This document shows positions 32,901 through 40,111 of a stretch of DNA of 64,000 bases, piece by piece. The notes beneath the pieces are model-generated. The model was not told the origin of the DNA. It was given only the letters and a program-made list of their open reading frames with translations, and ran no database searches. A program made the translations under genes and the position numbers. Source of the DNA: Clostridiales bacterium (GTDB lineage: Bacteria; Bacillota; Clostridia; Oscillospirales; Oscillospiraceae); assembly GCA_004554585.1 (NCBI GenBank), contig SFLH01000002.1, positions 234,855 to 298,854 of the forward strand. The letters run 5' to 3'. How positions within the stretch are numbered: position 1 is the first letter of the stretch; each line of letters opens with the position of its first letter.

Positions 32901-33466
32901 CCGAAGTCTACTCCAATACCGGCGGTCAGTCCTCCAAGGCAACCCCCACCGGCGCGGTGGCACAGTTCGCTGCCGGCGGTAAGCCCACCGGCAAGAAGGA
33001 TCTGGCACAGATCGCCATGACCAACGGCAACGTCTATGTGGCCCAGGTGGCCATCGGCGCCAACCCCGCCCAGACCCTGCGGGCCCTGCGGGAAGCTGAG
33101 AGCTATGACGGTCCCTCCCTCATCATCGCCTATGCCCCCTGCATCAACCACGGCCTGAAGGCTGGTATGAACCGCTCCATGCCGGAGATGAAGAAGGCAG
33201 TCCGGGCTGGTTACTGGAACCTGCTGCGGTTCGATCCCCGTCTGGCTGCCGAGGGCAAGAACCCCCTGCAGATCGACAGCGCAAAGCCCAACGAGGATTA
33301 CCAGGCCTTCCTGAGAGGTGAGGTCCGCTATGCCTCCCTGAGCATGAAGAATCCCGATCATGCGGCTCAGCTCTTCGCCGAATCCGAGAAGAACGCCCTG
33401 AACCGTTATGACAGTCTGATCCAGAGACGCAACAGTCTGGAGCCGAAGGAGGGACTGGCGAAATGA
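29936..33466 (+). CDS. nifJ: Pyruvate:ferredoxin (flavodoxin) oxidoreductase
   Basis: 1176 residues, the length of single-chain PFOR. Domains run in order: pyruvate/TPP domain with AIYPITPSSPMAEH (about residue 25), domain II/III, a two-cluster ferredoxin domain (CTQCNWCSTVC near 697 and CTGCGSCVEMC near 747), the proximal-cluster CPGCGETPYAKL near 819, and the TPP-Mg motif GDGWAYDIGYGG near 960 with NTGGQSSKA. It oxidises pyruvate to acetyl-CoA and CO2 and reduces ferredoxin. It overlaps both neighbours by 4 bases, between polyferredoxin and a GltD-like flavoprotein. It is a paralogue of the PFOR at 60071. Confidence 0.96.
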   Translation: MKDTRPFKSMDANAAAGHVAYAFTEVAAIYPITPSSPMAEHVDEWANQDRRNIFGNRVNIVEMESEAGAAGAVHGSLSTGALTTTFTASQGLLLMIPNLYKIAGEGLPGVFHVAARTLTTHALSIFGDHQDVMACRGTGMAMLASGTPQEVMDLAPVAHLSAIQASMGFINFFDGFRTSHEIQKLRTWEYDTLKEMVDWEALDRFHQQANLPHHPYHRGSNEPPETFFQHREASNTAYNNLVDVVVENMNKVNAAIGTNYKPFNYYGAPDATDVIVAMGSVCGTLEEVVDVMTAQGAKVGVLEVHLFRPFSPKHMLSELPETVQRIAVLDRTKEPGAFGEPLYLDVTAVLNDAGRTGIRVIGGRYGLSSKDTTPADMYSVFQHLAKGGHNHFTVSIEDDVTHLSIDKCEFEMPHDPTQASVKFWGIGSDGLVGASKNTSKIIGDHTDKYVQAYFQYDSKKSGGLTISHLRFGDKPIRSSYYVGAADCVVCGNPAYIGKYDMVRDVKPGGIFMLNCDWEGKELEARLPADIKRAIAKKKIKFYTCDAVNIARSIGLKGRINTIIQSAYFKLADLIPADKAIEYMKQGIINDYGTKGQNVVDMNVAAVMAGQTAAKQVKVPASWAKAKDEEKPELKLNTVNAEQDAYVRNILIPTNNLEGDALPVSAFLPYVTGKVPSGTAAFEKRGIAVDIPVWHAENCTQCNWCSTVCPHAVVRPFVLKPEDAEGLTTVDSKTNPGKKFMIAVSAEDCTGCGSCVEMCPAHGKALSMERAADRMKKDQEIFEYAKKVGVQRGSGKTVKESQFLRPYLEYSGACPGCGETPYAKLVTQLFGDHAIIANATGCSSIWGASVPSMPYVVDENGRGPAWANSLFEDNAEFGYGMSVSMRTRRNAIKTVVERLAKNPAFAGTAKAWLEKMNTSDSNHLGEALVELCKIYPENEDAQYLIKNSDLLGKPSMWIFGGDGWAYDIGYGGLDHILASRENFNVLVFDTEVYSNTGGQSSKATPTGAVAQFAAGGKPTGKKDLAQIAMTNGNVYVAQVAIGANPAQTLRALREAESYDGPSLIIAYAPCINHGLKAGMNRSMPEMKKAVRAGYWNLLRFDPRLAAEGKNPLQIDSAKPNEDYQAFLRGEVRYASLSMKNPDHAAQLFAESEKNALNRYDSLIQRRNSLEPKEGLAK

Positions 33467-34830
33467 TTAACAACGTAAGAGAAAGAAACCCCATGCCGGA
33501 GCAGCCCCGTGAGGTCCGCTGCACCAACTTCAACGAAGTGGCACTGGGTTATACCGAGGCAGACGCCATCCGCGAGGCTATGCGCTGCCTGAACTGCCGC
33601 AAGAAGCCCTGCGTCCAGGGCTGCCCCATCCACCAGCAGATCCCCGAGTTCATCGCCCGGGTGGCGGAAGGTGACTTTGAGGGCGCCTATGACATCATCA
33701 CCGTGCGCAGCACCATGCCCTCTATCTGCGGCCGTGTCTGCCCCCAGGAGCAGCAGTGCGAGAAGAACTGCGCCCACGCCCTGAAGGGCGAGGCCGTGGG
33801 TATCGGCCGTCTGGAGCGGTTCGTGGCCGACTGGCACGCCGCCCGTCATCCTGTGGAAGTGCCCCAGGTGGAGAAGAAGGGCAAGAAGGTGGCCGTCATC
33901 GGCTCCGGCCCTGCCGGCATCGCCTGCGCTGGCGACCTGGCTCTGCTGGGCTATGACGTGACCGTGTTTGAGAAGCTGGCTTACGCCGGCGGCATCCTCA
34001 CCTACGGCATCCCCCGTTTCGTTCTGCCCGCAGAAGTGGTAGACCGGGAGATCGAGAAACTGAAGCTGGCCGGGGTGGAGATCGTCACCAGCAGCCCCGT
34101 GGACAAGGACAAGAGCGTGGATGACCTGTTCGCAGCCGGCTACGAGGCCGTGTTCGTGGGCAACGGTGCCGACGTGCCCCAGACCCCCGCTGGCCTGGAC
34201 ACCAGCCTGGAAGGGGTTTGGACCGCCAACGACTACCTCAAGCAGGTGAACATGAATCCCGACGGCCTGCCCGACAACATCAAGAACGCCAAGCGCGTGC
34301 TGGTGGTGGGCGGCGGCAACGTGGCCGTGGACGCAGTGCGCTGCGCCCGCCGTCTGGGTGCGGAGACCATCATGGTCTATCGTCGTACCATTAAGGAGGC
34401 TCCCGCTCGCCGGGACGAGATCGCTCACACCTTTGACGAGAACATCGAGATCCGTGAGCTGACCAATCCCGTGGAGTGCTACAGCATGAACGGGGTGCTC
34501 ACCGGCGTGCGGTGTGAGAAGATGATGCTGGGTGATCCCGACGAGTCCGGCCGCCGCCGTCCCGTCAGCAGCGGTGAGTACTTCGACTTCCCCTGTGACA
34601 ACCTGATCATCGCCACCGGTACCTCCTACAGCGAGGACGTGGTGGATACCACCAAGGGCATCGACAAGGACCAGTGGGGCGGTATCGCCGTAGACGAGAG
34701 CGGCAAGACCAGCCGTCCCGGCGTGTTCGCCGGCGGTGACGCCGTCACCGGCCCCCAGACCGTGGTCAAGGCCATGGGCGCGGGCAAGCTGGCTGCTGTG
34801 AGCATCGACGAGTACCTGTCCAAGAAGTAA
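33463..34830 (+). CDS. GltD/NfnB-like NAD(P)-binding flavoprotein
   Basis: 455 residues. The N-terminal DPYD_II-type domain has two cysteine clusters (CLNCRKKPCVQGCP and CGRVCPQEQQCEKNC) that hold [4Fe-4S]. An FAD Rossmann motif (VIGSGPAGIACAGDL) and an NAD(P) motif (VVGGGNVAVDAVRCARRLGA) follow, ending with GVFAGGDAV. The family includes the small subunit of glutamate synthase, the NfnB/NfnL subunit and SudA. No glutamate synthase large subunit or NfnA partner is adjacent. Overlap with the PFOR gene (ATGA) suggests a stable complex that moves pyruvate electrons to NAD(P)+. It may instead act as an ordinary ferredoxin:NADP reductase. Confidence 0.9.
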   Translation: MINNVRERNPMPEQPREVRCTNFNEVALGYTEADAIREAMRCLNCRKKPCVQGCPIHQQIPEFIARVAEGDFEGAYDIITVRSTMPSICGRVCPQEQQCEKNCAHALKGEAVGIGRLERFVADWHAARHPVEVPQVEKKGKKVAVIGSGPAGIACAGDLALLGYDVTVFEKLAYAGGILTYGIPRFVLPAEVVDREIEKLKLAGVEIVTSSPVDKDKSVDDLFAAGYEAVFVGNGADVPQTPAGLDTSLEGVWTANDYLKQVNMNPDGLPDNIKNAKRVLVVGGGNVAVDAVRCARRLGAETIMVYRRTIKEAPARRDEIAHTFDENIEIRELTNPVECYSMNGVLTGVRCEKMMLGDPDESGRRRPVSSGEYFDFPCDNLIIATGTSYSEDVVDTTKGIDKDQWGGIAVDESGKTSRPGVFAGGDAVTGPQTVVKAMGAGKLAAVSIDEYLSKK

Positions 34831-34864
34831 AAAGAACCCAAGGGTTCCATCCATTTTCCATCCG

Positions 34865-34899
34865 CAGGGCCGGGGGATCGCACCGATTCCCCGGCCCTG
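34865..34899 (+). terminator. GC hairpin after the polyferredoxin-PFOR operon
   Basis: CAGGGCCGGGG (34865-34875) pairs with CCCCGGCCCTG (34889-34899). No clear T-run follows, so termination may be leaky. Confidence 0.5.
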
Positions 34900-34958
34900 T
34901 GGCATTTGTGTAAGGCCCCGGCGAGGAGAAACTGGCGGGGCCGGAGAGGAGAGCGGGT

Positions 34959-35807
34959 ATGAAACGGATTTGTTTGGCATCCCTACTCCTGCTGTGCCTG
35001 CTGGCCGGGTGCGGGGGAGGGGAGGAACCCCAGGCAGAGAGGGCCCAGGAGCAACCTGTCCAGCAGACCCAATGGGAGAGCCGGGAGAATACGGCCGCCT
35101 TTGGGGGAATCCGGGGGTGCGCGGTGCTATACCAGCCGGAGGAGGACCGGTACCTGCTCTACGGGGAGGAGCTGTGCCGGCAGCAGGTTTCGCCCTGCTC
35201 CACCTTTAAGATTGTCTCCACCCTCATGGGGCTGCACAGCGGGGTGCTGGCCGGGCCGGAGAGCACCATGGACTACACAGGGGTGGTGTACCCGGTGGCG
35301 GCGTGGAATCACCAGCTCACCCTGGCCGAGGCTTTTTCCTCCTCCTGCGTGTGGTACTTCCGCCAGGTCATCGACCAGGTGGGCCAGGAGCAGACCGCCC
35401 AGGCGCTGGCGGCCCTGGACTATGGCAACCAGGACATCTCCCAGTGGGCGGGAGGCGGCCAGAACCAGAGCCCGGAGCTCAACGGGTTTTGGCTGGATTC
35501 CTCCCTGAAGATCTCCCCCCTGGAGCAAGTAGAGGTGGTCCGGGCCATTTTTGAGGGCCGCACCATGTACACCCAGGAGGAGGTGGCGGTCCTGCGGTCC
35601 CTGATGGGCCCCCAGGAGGACGGCCCCCGCCAGGTCTATGGCAAGACAGGCACGGGCTTTGGGGAGACCGGCTGGTTCGTGGGCTTTGCGAAGGAAGGCC
35701 AGAGACGGACCTATTTTGCCGTCTACCTCGCCGACGAGACCAAAACCATTTCCGGCCAGGACGCCAAGACCGTCGCCCTGGCCCTGCTGGACGAAACCGC
35801 CCCCTAA
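34959..35807 (+). CDS. Class D beta-lactamase-like lipoprotein
   Basis: 282 residues. A lipoprotein signal with lipobox LLAGC (Cys18) anchors it outside. Class D motifs are all present: S81TFK84 (active serine and carbamylated lysine), SCV in FSSSCVWY (SxV), YGN in ALDYGNQDIS, the tryptophan of GFWLDSSLKISP, and KTG in VYGKTGTGFG. Known relatives are the CDD enzymes of Clostridioides difficile and other OXA-like proteins of gram-positives, which hydrolyse penicillins. The substrate range here is unknown. It has no BlaI/BlaR neighbours, so expression may be constitutive. It is a single gene with a strong terminator. Confidence 0.9.
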   Translation: MKRICLASLLLLCLLAGCGGGEEPQAERAQEQPVQQTQWESRENTAAFGGIRGCAVLYQPEEDRYLLYGEELCRQQVSPCSTFKIVSTLMGLHSGVLAGPESTMDYTGVVYPVAAWNHQLTLAEAFSSSCVWYFRQVIDQVGQEQTAQALAALDYGNQDISQWAGGGQNQSPELNGFWLDSSLKISPLEQVEVVRAIFEGRTMYTQEEVAVLRSLMGPQEDGPRQVYGKTGTGFGETGWFVGFAKEGQRRTYFAVYLADETKTISGQDAKTVALALLDETAP

Positions 35808-35811
35808 CAAA

Positions 35812-35847
35812 AACAGCCTGCCGCACCCATCTGCGGCAGGCTGTTTT
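35812..35847 (+). terminator. Terminator of the class D beta-lactamase gene
   Basis: AACAGCCTGCCGCA pairs perfectly with TGCGGCAGGCTGTT around CCCATC, then TT. Confidence 0.9.
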
Positions 35848-36180
35848 ATGCTGGTTTTCAAGGGAGTTTCCTCCCTCAAAGAAGTCACGTTTTCAAAATA
35901 TCACATTCCCCGGGGGCACGACTCGCCTGTTCCCTAAGGAGTCCTTCTCCCGCTGCCAGCCATCCAATTGGTGGGCGGCTGTCCCTGGGGCTGGCACTGA
36001 GAGGGCCGCAGGCCAGTCTACCAAAAAAGAACACCTATCCGCCCAGGATTCCCAAGTCCAGAGAAAAGGCTTTTAGGAAAGGGACCGCCTTTCCTAAGAG
36101 GGAGTCAGGGGGCTTGGCCCCTGGTGCTCTTTCTACTGTGTTCTCCAGAGAAAGCGGTCCCCCGCCGTGAGCGCGGCCCC
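35848..36180. other. Non-coding gap with one copy of a dispersed motif
   Basis: 330 bases without a supportable gene. The stretch 36141-36164 (TTCTCCAGAGAAAGC then GGTCCCCCGC) recurs almost identically at 59647-59672, suggesting a small repeat family. A GGCTTTTAGGAAAGGG/CCGCCTTTCC imperfect repeat lies near 36068-36095. No promoter was recognised. Confidence 0.45.
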
Positions 36181-37080
36181 TTAGGGCTTCTGGATGCCCA
36201 ACTGGGCTTTCACCAATTCCAAAAAGTGCAGGATATCGGGGTCAGGCTCCAGGGTATAGAGGATGCCGTAGGGGATGGTGAAGTCCCAGTCCACCGGCAA
36301 GGTGGCCAGCAGGGGATGGACCTCCTGCCAGCAGTCTAGGGTCATCAGCGGCTGGCGGGTCTGCACACAGCGGTTGAAGACCTCCATGTCGTAGAACTGA
36401 GGGGTGTCCTCAATGGCGATGGCCGGGTGCTGGCGCACAAAGGCCCGGACCTGGTCTACCGTGGGGGAATCTCCCTCCTTGACCATCATCAGGGTGTAGC
36501 CGTACAGGTCCTCTATGGTGAGCTTCTCCTTTCGGGCCAAGGGATGGTCCCGGGGCACAGCCACGCAGTGGCGGTAGACCCCCAGGGGGAGAAAGTTGCA
36601 CCGGTCCAGCCACTGGCGGGAGTCACAGGCTCCGATGAGAAAATCAAACTTTTCCCCCAGGGCGGCGATCTCCCCCAAGATCCCCTGGTGGTCGTCCTCA
36701 AAGGGGACGATGTGGAGCTTGAAGCCGGGGAACTGGGGGCTGACCTGGTACCACAGATCCATGAAGGGCTTGCAGGGGTTGAGGATGGAGGTGCCCACGC
36801 AGAAGGTGGTAGCCGAGGTCTCCTGGGCCAGCCGGGCCTCCTGCAGGGCCTTGTCCGCCGCGGCCAGCAGATCCTTGGTGTGGCGGTAGAGCACCTGCCC
36901 GGCATAGGTCAGGGTGACACCGTGGTTGGTGCGCTGAAAGAGGGTCAGATCCAGGTGTTTTTCCAGGGCGTTGATCTGCTTGAGCACCGCCGTGGAGGAG
37001 ATGTACAGCTTGTCCGCGGCCCGGTTGAAGCTGCCGCAGTCCGCCACCTGGAGAAAGGTGGACAGTTGGGGATTAACCAT
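36181..37080 (-). CDS. LysR-family transcriptional regulator
   Basis: 299 residues from ATG 37080. The N-terminal winged helix MVNPQLSTFLQVADCGSFNRAADKLYISSTAVLKQINALE is followed by a periplasmic-binding-like effector domain (about residues 90-290). Longer in-frame extensions upstream run through the divergent promoter and are rejected. It faces the flavodoxin operon, and in LysR systems the divergent neighbour is normally the regulated unit; the coinducer is unknown. The HTH is somewhat unusual (TAVLKQINALEKHLDLTLFQ) but complete. Confidence 0.92.
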   Translation of the reverse strand: MVNPQLSTFLQVADCGSFNRAADKLYISSTAVLKQINALEKHLDLTLFQRTNHGVTLTYAGQVLYRHTKDLLAAADKALQEARLAQETSATTFCVGTSILNPCKPFMDLWYQVSPQFPGFKLHIVPFEDDHQGILGEIAALGEKFDFLIGACDSRQWLDRCNFLPLGVYRHCVAVPRDHPLARKEKLTIEDLYGYTLMMVKEGDSPTVDQVRAFVRQHPAIAIEDTPQFYDMEVFNRCVQTRQPLMTLDCWQEVHPLLATLPVDWDFTIPYGILYTLEPDPDILHFLELVKAQLGIQKP

Positions 37081-37116
37081 AGGACATCTGCCTTTCCGGT
37101 AATAACTTTTGGTTGT

Positions 37117-37126
37117 TACCATGGTA
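37117..37126. promoter_or_regulatory. Palindrome in the LysR-flavodoxin divergent region
   Basis: TACCATGGTA is a perfect 10 bp palindrome, extended by TTG on the left and CAA on the right with one extra T. It lies 36 bases upstream of a TACAAT -10 box (37162-37167) that lacks a good -35, a position fitting activation by LysR. Confidence 0.45.
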
Positions 37127-37196
37127 CAAGATCGGTCCTTCCCTGTCAAGGGGCCAGGGGGTACAATAGGGAACGAAAGAAAGGAGGCTGGTGGCA

Positions 37197-37709
37197 ATGG
37201 CATCCATCATCGTCTATTACTCCCGGCGGGGAGAGAACTACGTCAGCGGGGCCATCCAAAACCTGGCCGTGGGCAACACCCAGGCGGTGGCCCAGCGGTT
37301 GGCCGCCCTGACCGGGGCGGCGCTGTTCCAGCTGGAGCCCTGCCAGTCCTATTCCGATCAATACGACCTGTGCATCCAGCAGGCCCAGGACGACCAGCGC
37401 CGGGACGCCCGGCCGGCCCTGAAACGCCTGCCGGAGAGCCTGGCTGACTACGACACCATTTACCTGGGCTATCCCAACTACTGGGGCACCATGCCCATGT
37501 GCGTGTTTACCTTCCTGGAGGCCTTTGACTTTACCGGCAAGACCATCTGCCCCTTCTGCACCCACGAGGGCAGCGGCCTGGGCCGCAGCGAAGGGGACAT
37601 CCGCCGCCTGTGTCCCGGGGCCAAGGTGGCCAGGGGACTGGCCATCCACGGCAGCACCGTGTGCCGGGAGGAACGGGCTCTGGAAGCCTGGATCAAAGGA
37701 GGAATGTGA
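37197..37709 (+). CDS. Flavodoxin-like protein
   Basis: 170 residues. ATG 37197 is 9 bases from AGGAGG; a GTG at 37191 is only 3 bases away. IIVYYSRRGENYVSGAI is the FMN phosphate loop, and LGYPNYWGTMP and CTHEGSGLGRSEGDI are the isoalloxazine-binding loops. It belongs to the flavodoxin_4 type, with quinone or small-molecule reductase roles in other species. It is first of six genes in the LysR-flanked operon, with only 3 bases to the cupin gene. Confidence 0.9.
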   Translation: MASIIVYYSRRGENYVSGAIQNLAVGNTQAVAQRLAALTGAALFQLEPCQSYSDQYDLCIQQAQDDQRRDARPALKRLPESLADYDTIYLGYPNYWGTMPMCVFTFLEAFDFTGKTICPFCTHEGSGLGRSEGDIRRLCPGAKVARGLAIHGSTVCREERALEAWIKGGM

Positions 37710-37712
37710 ACC

Positions 37713-38132
37713 ATGGACATCAAAACTCTGCAGGAAAACAGCCTCTTCCCCGTGGGGGAGGAGAACACCGCCTACGCCCCCTATTTTGACGGGGTGAGTT
37801 ACCTGAACATGCTCAGTCTGGACCAAGTGATCGTAGGCAACGTGACCTTCACCCTCGGCTGCCGCAACCACTGGCACATCCACCAGGCCAGCCAGGGGGG
37901 CGGACAGATCCTGCTGGTCACCGCCGGGCGAGGGTACTATCAGGAGTGGGGCAAGCCCGCCCGGGAGCTTCACCCCGGGGACGTGGTAAACATCCCTCCC
38001 AACGTCAAGCACTGGCACGGGGCTGCCAAGGACAGCGCCTTCCAGCACCTGGCTATCGAGGTCCCCGGCCAGGACACCGGCAGCCAGTGGTTGGAGCCGG
38101 TGGACGAGGCCGCATACGACCAGCTCAAGTAA
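37713..38132 (+). CDS. Cupin-domain protein
   Basis: 139 residues. The cupin metal motifs are visible: HWHIHQ with GGGQILLVTAGRG (motif 1) and PGDVVNIPPNVKHWHGA (motif 2). These hold a divalent metal. This cupin type is often fused to, or next to, carboxymuconolactone decarboxylase-like proteins, one of which lies three genes downstream. It may be an isomerase, a dioxygenase-like binder or a sensor; no reaction can be assigned. Confidence 0.87.
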   Translation: MDIKTLQENSLFPVGEENTAYAPYFDGVSYLNMLSLDQVIVGNVTFTLGCRNHWHIHQASQGGGQILLVTAGRGYYQEWGKPARELHPGDVVNIPPNVKHWHGAAKDSAFQHLAIEVPGQDTGSQWLEPVDEAAYDQLK

Positions 38133-38142
38133 GGAGGACACC

Positions 38143-38889
38143 ATGGACCGACCCTATCTCTTTTGCCACATGCTCACCTCCCTGGACGGGAAGATCATGG
38201 GCAACTACATGGACCTGCCCGCCTGTGAACCGGCCGGCGAGCTTTTCTACGACATCGCCTTTGGAGACGAGCCCTTTTACCGCCACCAGGGCTGGCTGTC
38301 CGGCCGGGTGACCACCGACGACAACTTCACCCACTACCGCACCCCCGACCTGGACCCCGCCGCGCCCCCGGTGCCCCCTGGGGATTTCATCGCCGGCAAG
38401 GCCCCCATGTACTACGTCTCGGTGGACCCCCGGGGGGTGCTGGGCTGGCAGGAGAACACCGTCACCTACGAGACCACCACTGCCCAGGTCATTGAGGTCC
38501 TCACCGGCCAGGCCAGCAACGCCTACAAAGCCTTTCTCCGGCAGAAAGGGATCTCCTACCTGCTGGCCGGGGAGGACAAGCTGGACTACGCCCTGCTGCT
38601 GGAAAAGCTCAAGGGGCTCTTCGGCATCCAGGTGCTCATGCTGGGGGGCGGGGGCGTGCTCAACTGGTCCTTCCTCCAGGCAGGGCTGTGCGACGAGGTG
38701 AGCATCGTCGTGGCCCCCGCCGCCGACGGCAACCCCACCACCCAGTCCCTCTTCCTGGCCAAGGAGGGGCTGAGTACCGACAAGGCCATTTCCTTTACCC
38801 TCCTTGGGGCCCAAGCAGCCGAAGGAAACGCCCTCTGGCTGCGCTATCGGGTGGACCCCCAGGAAACCAACCACGATACGGAGGGATAA
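38143..38889 (+). CDS. RibD C-terminal/dihydrofolate reductase-like protein
   Basis: 248 residues with the RibD_C/DHFR-like pattern: MLTSLDGKIMGNYMD at the N-terminus, the ISYLLAGEDKLDYALLLEKL segment, VLMLGGGGVLNWSFLQAGLCDE (NADPH-binding glycine motif), and a terminal SFTLLGAQ strand. Such proteins reduce pyrimidine-like or other carbonyl compounds with NADPH. There is no deaminase domain and no rib operon nearby, so it is not RibD itself. It starts 10 bases after the cupin and ends 4 bases before the aldo-keto reductase. Confidence 0.86.
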   Translation: MDRPYLFCHMLTSLDGKIMGNYMDLPACEPAGELFYDIAFGDEPFYRHQGWLSGRVTTDDNFTHYRTPDLDPAAPPVPPGDFIAGKAPMYYVSVDPRGVLGWQENTVTYETTTAQVIEVLTGQASNAYKAFLRQKGISYLLAGEDKLDYALLLEKLKGLFGIQVLMLGGGGVLNWSFLQAGLCDEVSIVVAPAADGNPTTQSLFLAKEGLSTDKAISFTLLGAQAAEGNALWLRYRVDPQETNHDTEG

Positions 38890-38893
38890 CCAC

Positions 38894-39736
38894 ATGGAAT
38901 ATATCACCTTAGCCAATGGCGTCCAGATGCCCATGCTGGGCTATGGCGTCTATCAAGTGGTCCCGGAGGCGTGCGAGCGCTGCGTGGCCCAGGCCATCGA
39001 CGTGGGCTACCGGGCCATCGATACTGCCCAGGCGTATCATAATGAGGAGGGCGTGGGCCGGGCGGTCAAGGCCAGCGGCCTGCCCCGGGAGGACTTCTTC
39101 CTGACCACTAAGGTCTGGGTCTCCAACGGCGGCGAGGAAAAGGCAGCGGCCTCCATCGACGCCTCCCTGGAAAAGCTCCAGACCGACTATATCGACCTGC
39201 TGCTCATCCACCAGCCCTTCAACGATTACTACGGCACCTGGCGGGCCATGGAGGCGGCCTATCGGGCCGGCAAAGTCCGGGCCATCGGGGTGTCCAACTT
39301 CTTCCCCGACCGGCTGGTGGACCTGTGCCAGTTCGTGGCCATCCGGCCCATGGTCAACCAGGTGGAGACCCACGCCCTGTGCCAGCAGACCGCCGCCCAC
39401 GCCATCATGGAAAAGTACGGGGTGGTCCACCAGTCCTGGGGCCCTTTTGCCGAGGGGAGAAAGGACTTTTTCCAAAATCCCATTCTGGTCGCCGTGGGGG
39501 CCAAGCACGGCAAGACCGTGGCTCAGGTGGCCCTGCGCTTTTTGCTGCAAAGCCAAGTGGTGGTCATCCCCAAGTCGGTCCACCGGGAGAGAATGGCTGA
39601 AAACCTCCAGGTCTTTGACTTCATCCTGGACGGGGAAGACATGGCGGCCATCCAGGCCCTGGACGAGAAGGAGAGCGCCTTCTTCTCCCACTACGACCCG
39701 GCCACCGTGGAGTTTATCACCAGCCTGGGCCGCTGA
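38894..39736 (+). CDS. Aldo/keto reductase
   Basis: 280 residues. The catalytic tetrad is complete: Asp43 (RAIDTAQAY), Tyr48, Lys73 (TTKVWV) and His106 (LLIHQP). IGVSNF and VIPKSVHRERMAENL are the usual NADPH-binding segments. The enzyme reduces aldehydes or ketones with NADPH. It is part of the redox operon. An in-frame ATG upstream at 38804 would overlap the previous gene by 86 bases and lacks a ribosome site. Confidence 0.93.
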   Translation: MEYITLANGVQMPMLGYGVYQVVPEACERCVAQAIDVGYRAIDTAQAYHNEEGVGRAVKASGLPREDFFLTTKVWVSNGGEEKAAASIDASLEKLQTDYIDLLLIHQPFNDYYGTWRAMEAAYRAGKVRAIGVSNFFPDRLVDLCQFVAIRPMVNQVETHALCQQTAAHAIMEKYGVVHQSWGPFAEGRKDFFQNPILVAVGAKHGKTVAQVALRFLLQSQVVVIPKSVHRERMAENLQVFDFILDGEDMAAIQALDEKESAFFSHYDPATVEFITSLGR

Positions 39737-39769
39737 GGCCCATTGACGCCAGAAAGGAGATGCGTTATC

Positions 39770-40111
39770 ATGGCAAAGGTCAGCGCAGGCCGGGACGAAC
39801 TGGGCGCGTTTGCCCCTAAGTTTGCCCAGCTCAACGACGACGTACTGTTTGGAGAGGTATGGTCCCGCGAGGAGAAACTGTCTGCCCGGGACCGGTCCAT
39901 CGTCACCGTCACGGCCCTCATGGCCGGGGGGATCTTGGACAGCTCCCTGCAGTTTCACATCCAGAACGCCAAAAACCACGGGGTCACCGCCGAGGAAATG
40001 GCGGAGATTTTGACCCACGCCGCCTTCTACGCCGGCTGGCCCAAAGCTTGGGCCGCCCTGCGCATGGCGAAAACCGTTTATACAGAAGGAGATCAGAACC
40101 ATGCTCGGTAA
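39770..40111 (+). CDS. Carboxymuconolactone decarboxylase-like protein
   Basis: 113 residues from ATG 39770 after AAAGGAG. The CMD helix-rich fold is shown by LSARDRSIVTVTALMAGG and HAAFYAGWPKAWAALRMAK. The CxxC of AhpD-type peroxidases is absent, so a thiol peroxidase role is unlikely. Members of this branch are often found with cupins, aldo-keto reductases and alcohol dehydrogenases. Its 3' end overlaps the alcohol dehydrogenase start by 11 bases. Confidence 0.88.
   Translation: MAKVSAGRDELGAFAPKFAQLNDDVLFGEVWSREEKLSARDRSIVTVTALMAGGILDSSLQFHIQNAKNHGVTAEEMAEILTHAAFYAGWPKAWAALRMAKTVYTEGDQNHAR

Noticed and set aside
39770..40111. AhpD-type alkyl hydroperoxidase
   Set aside because: The catalytic CxxC is missing from the CMD fold.
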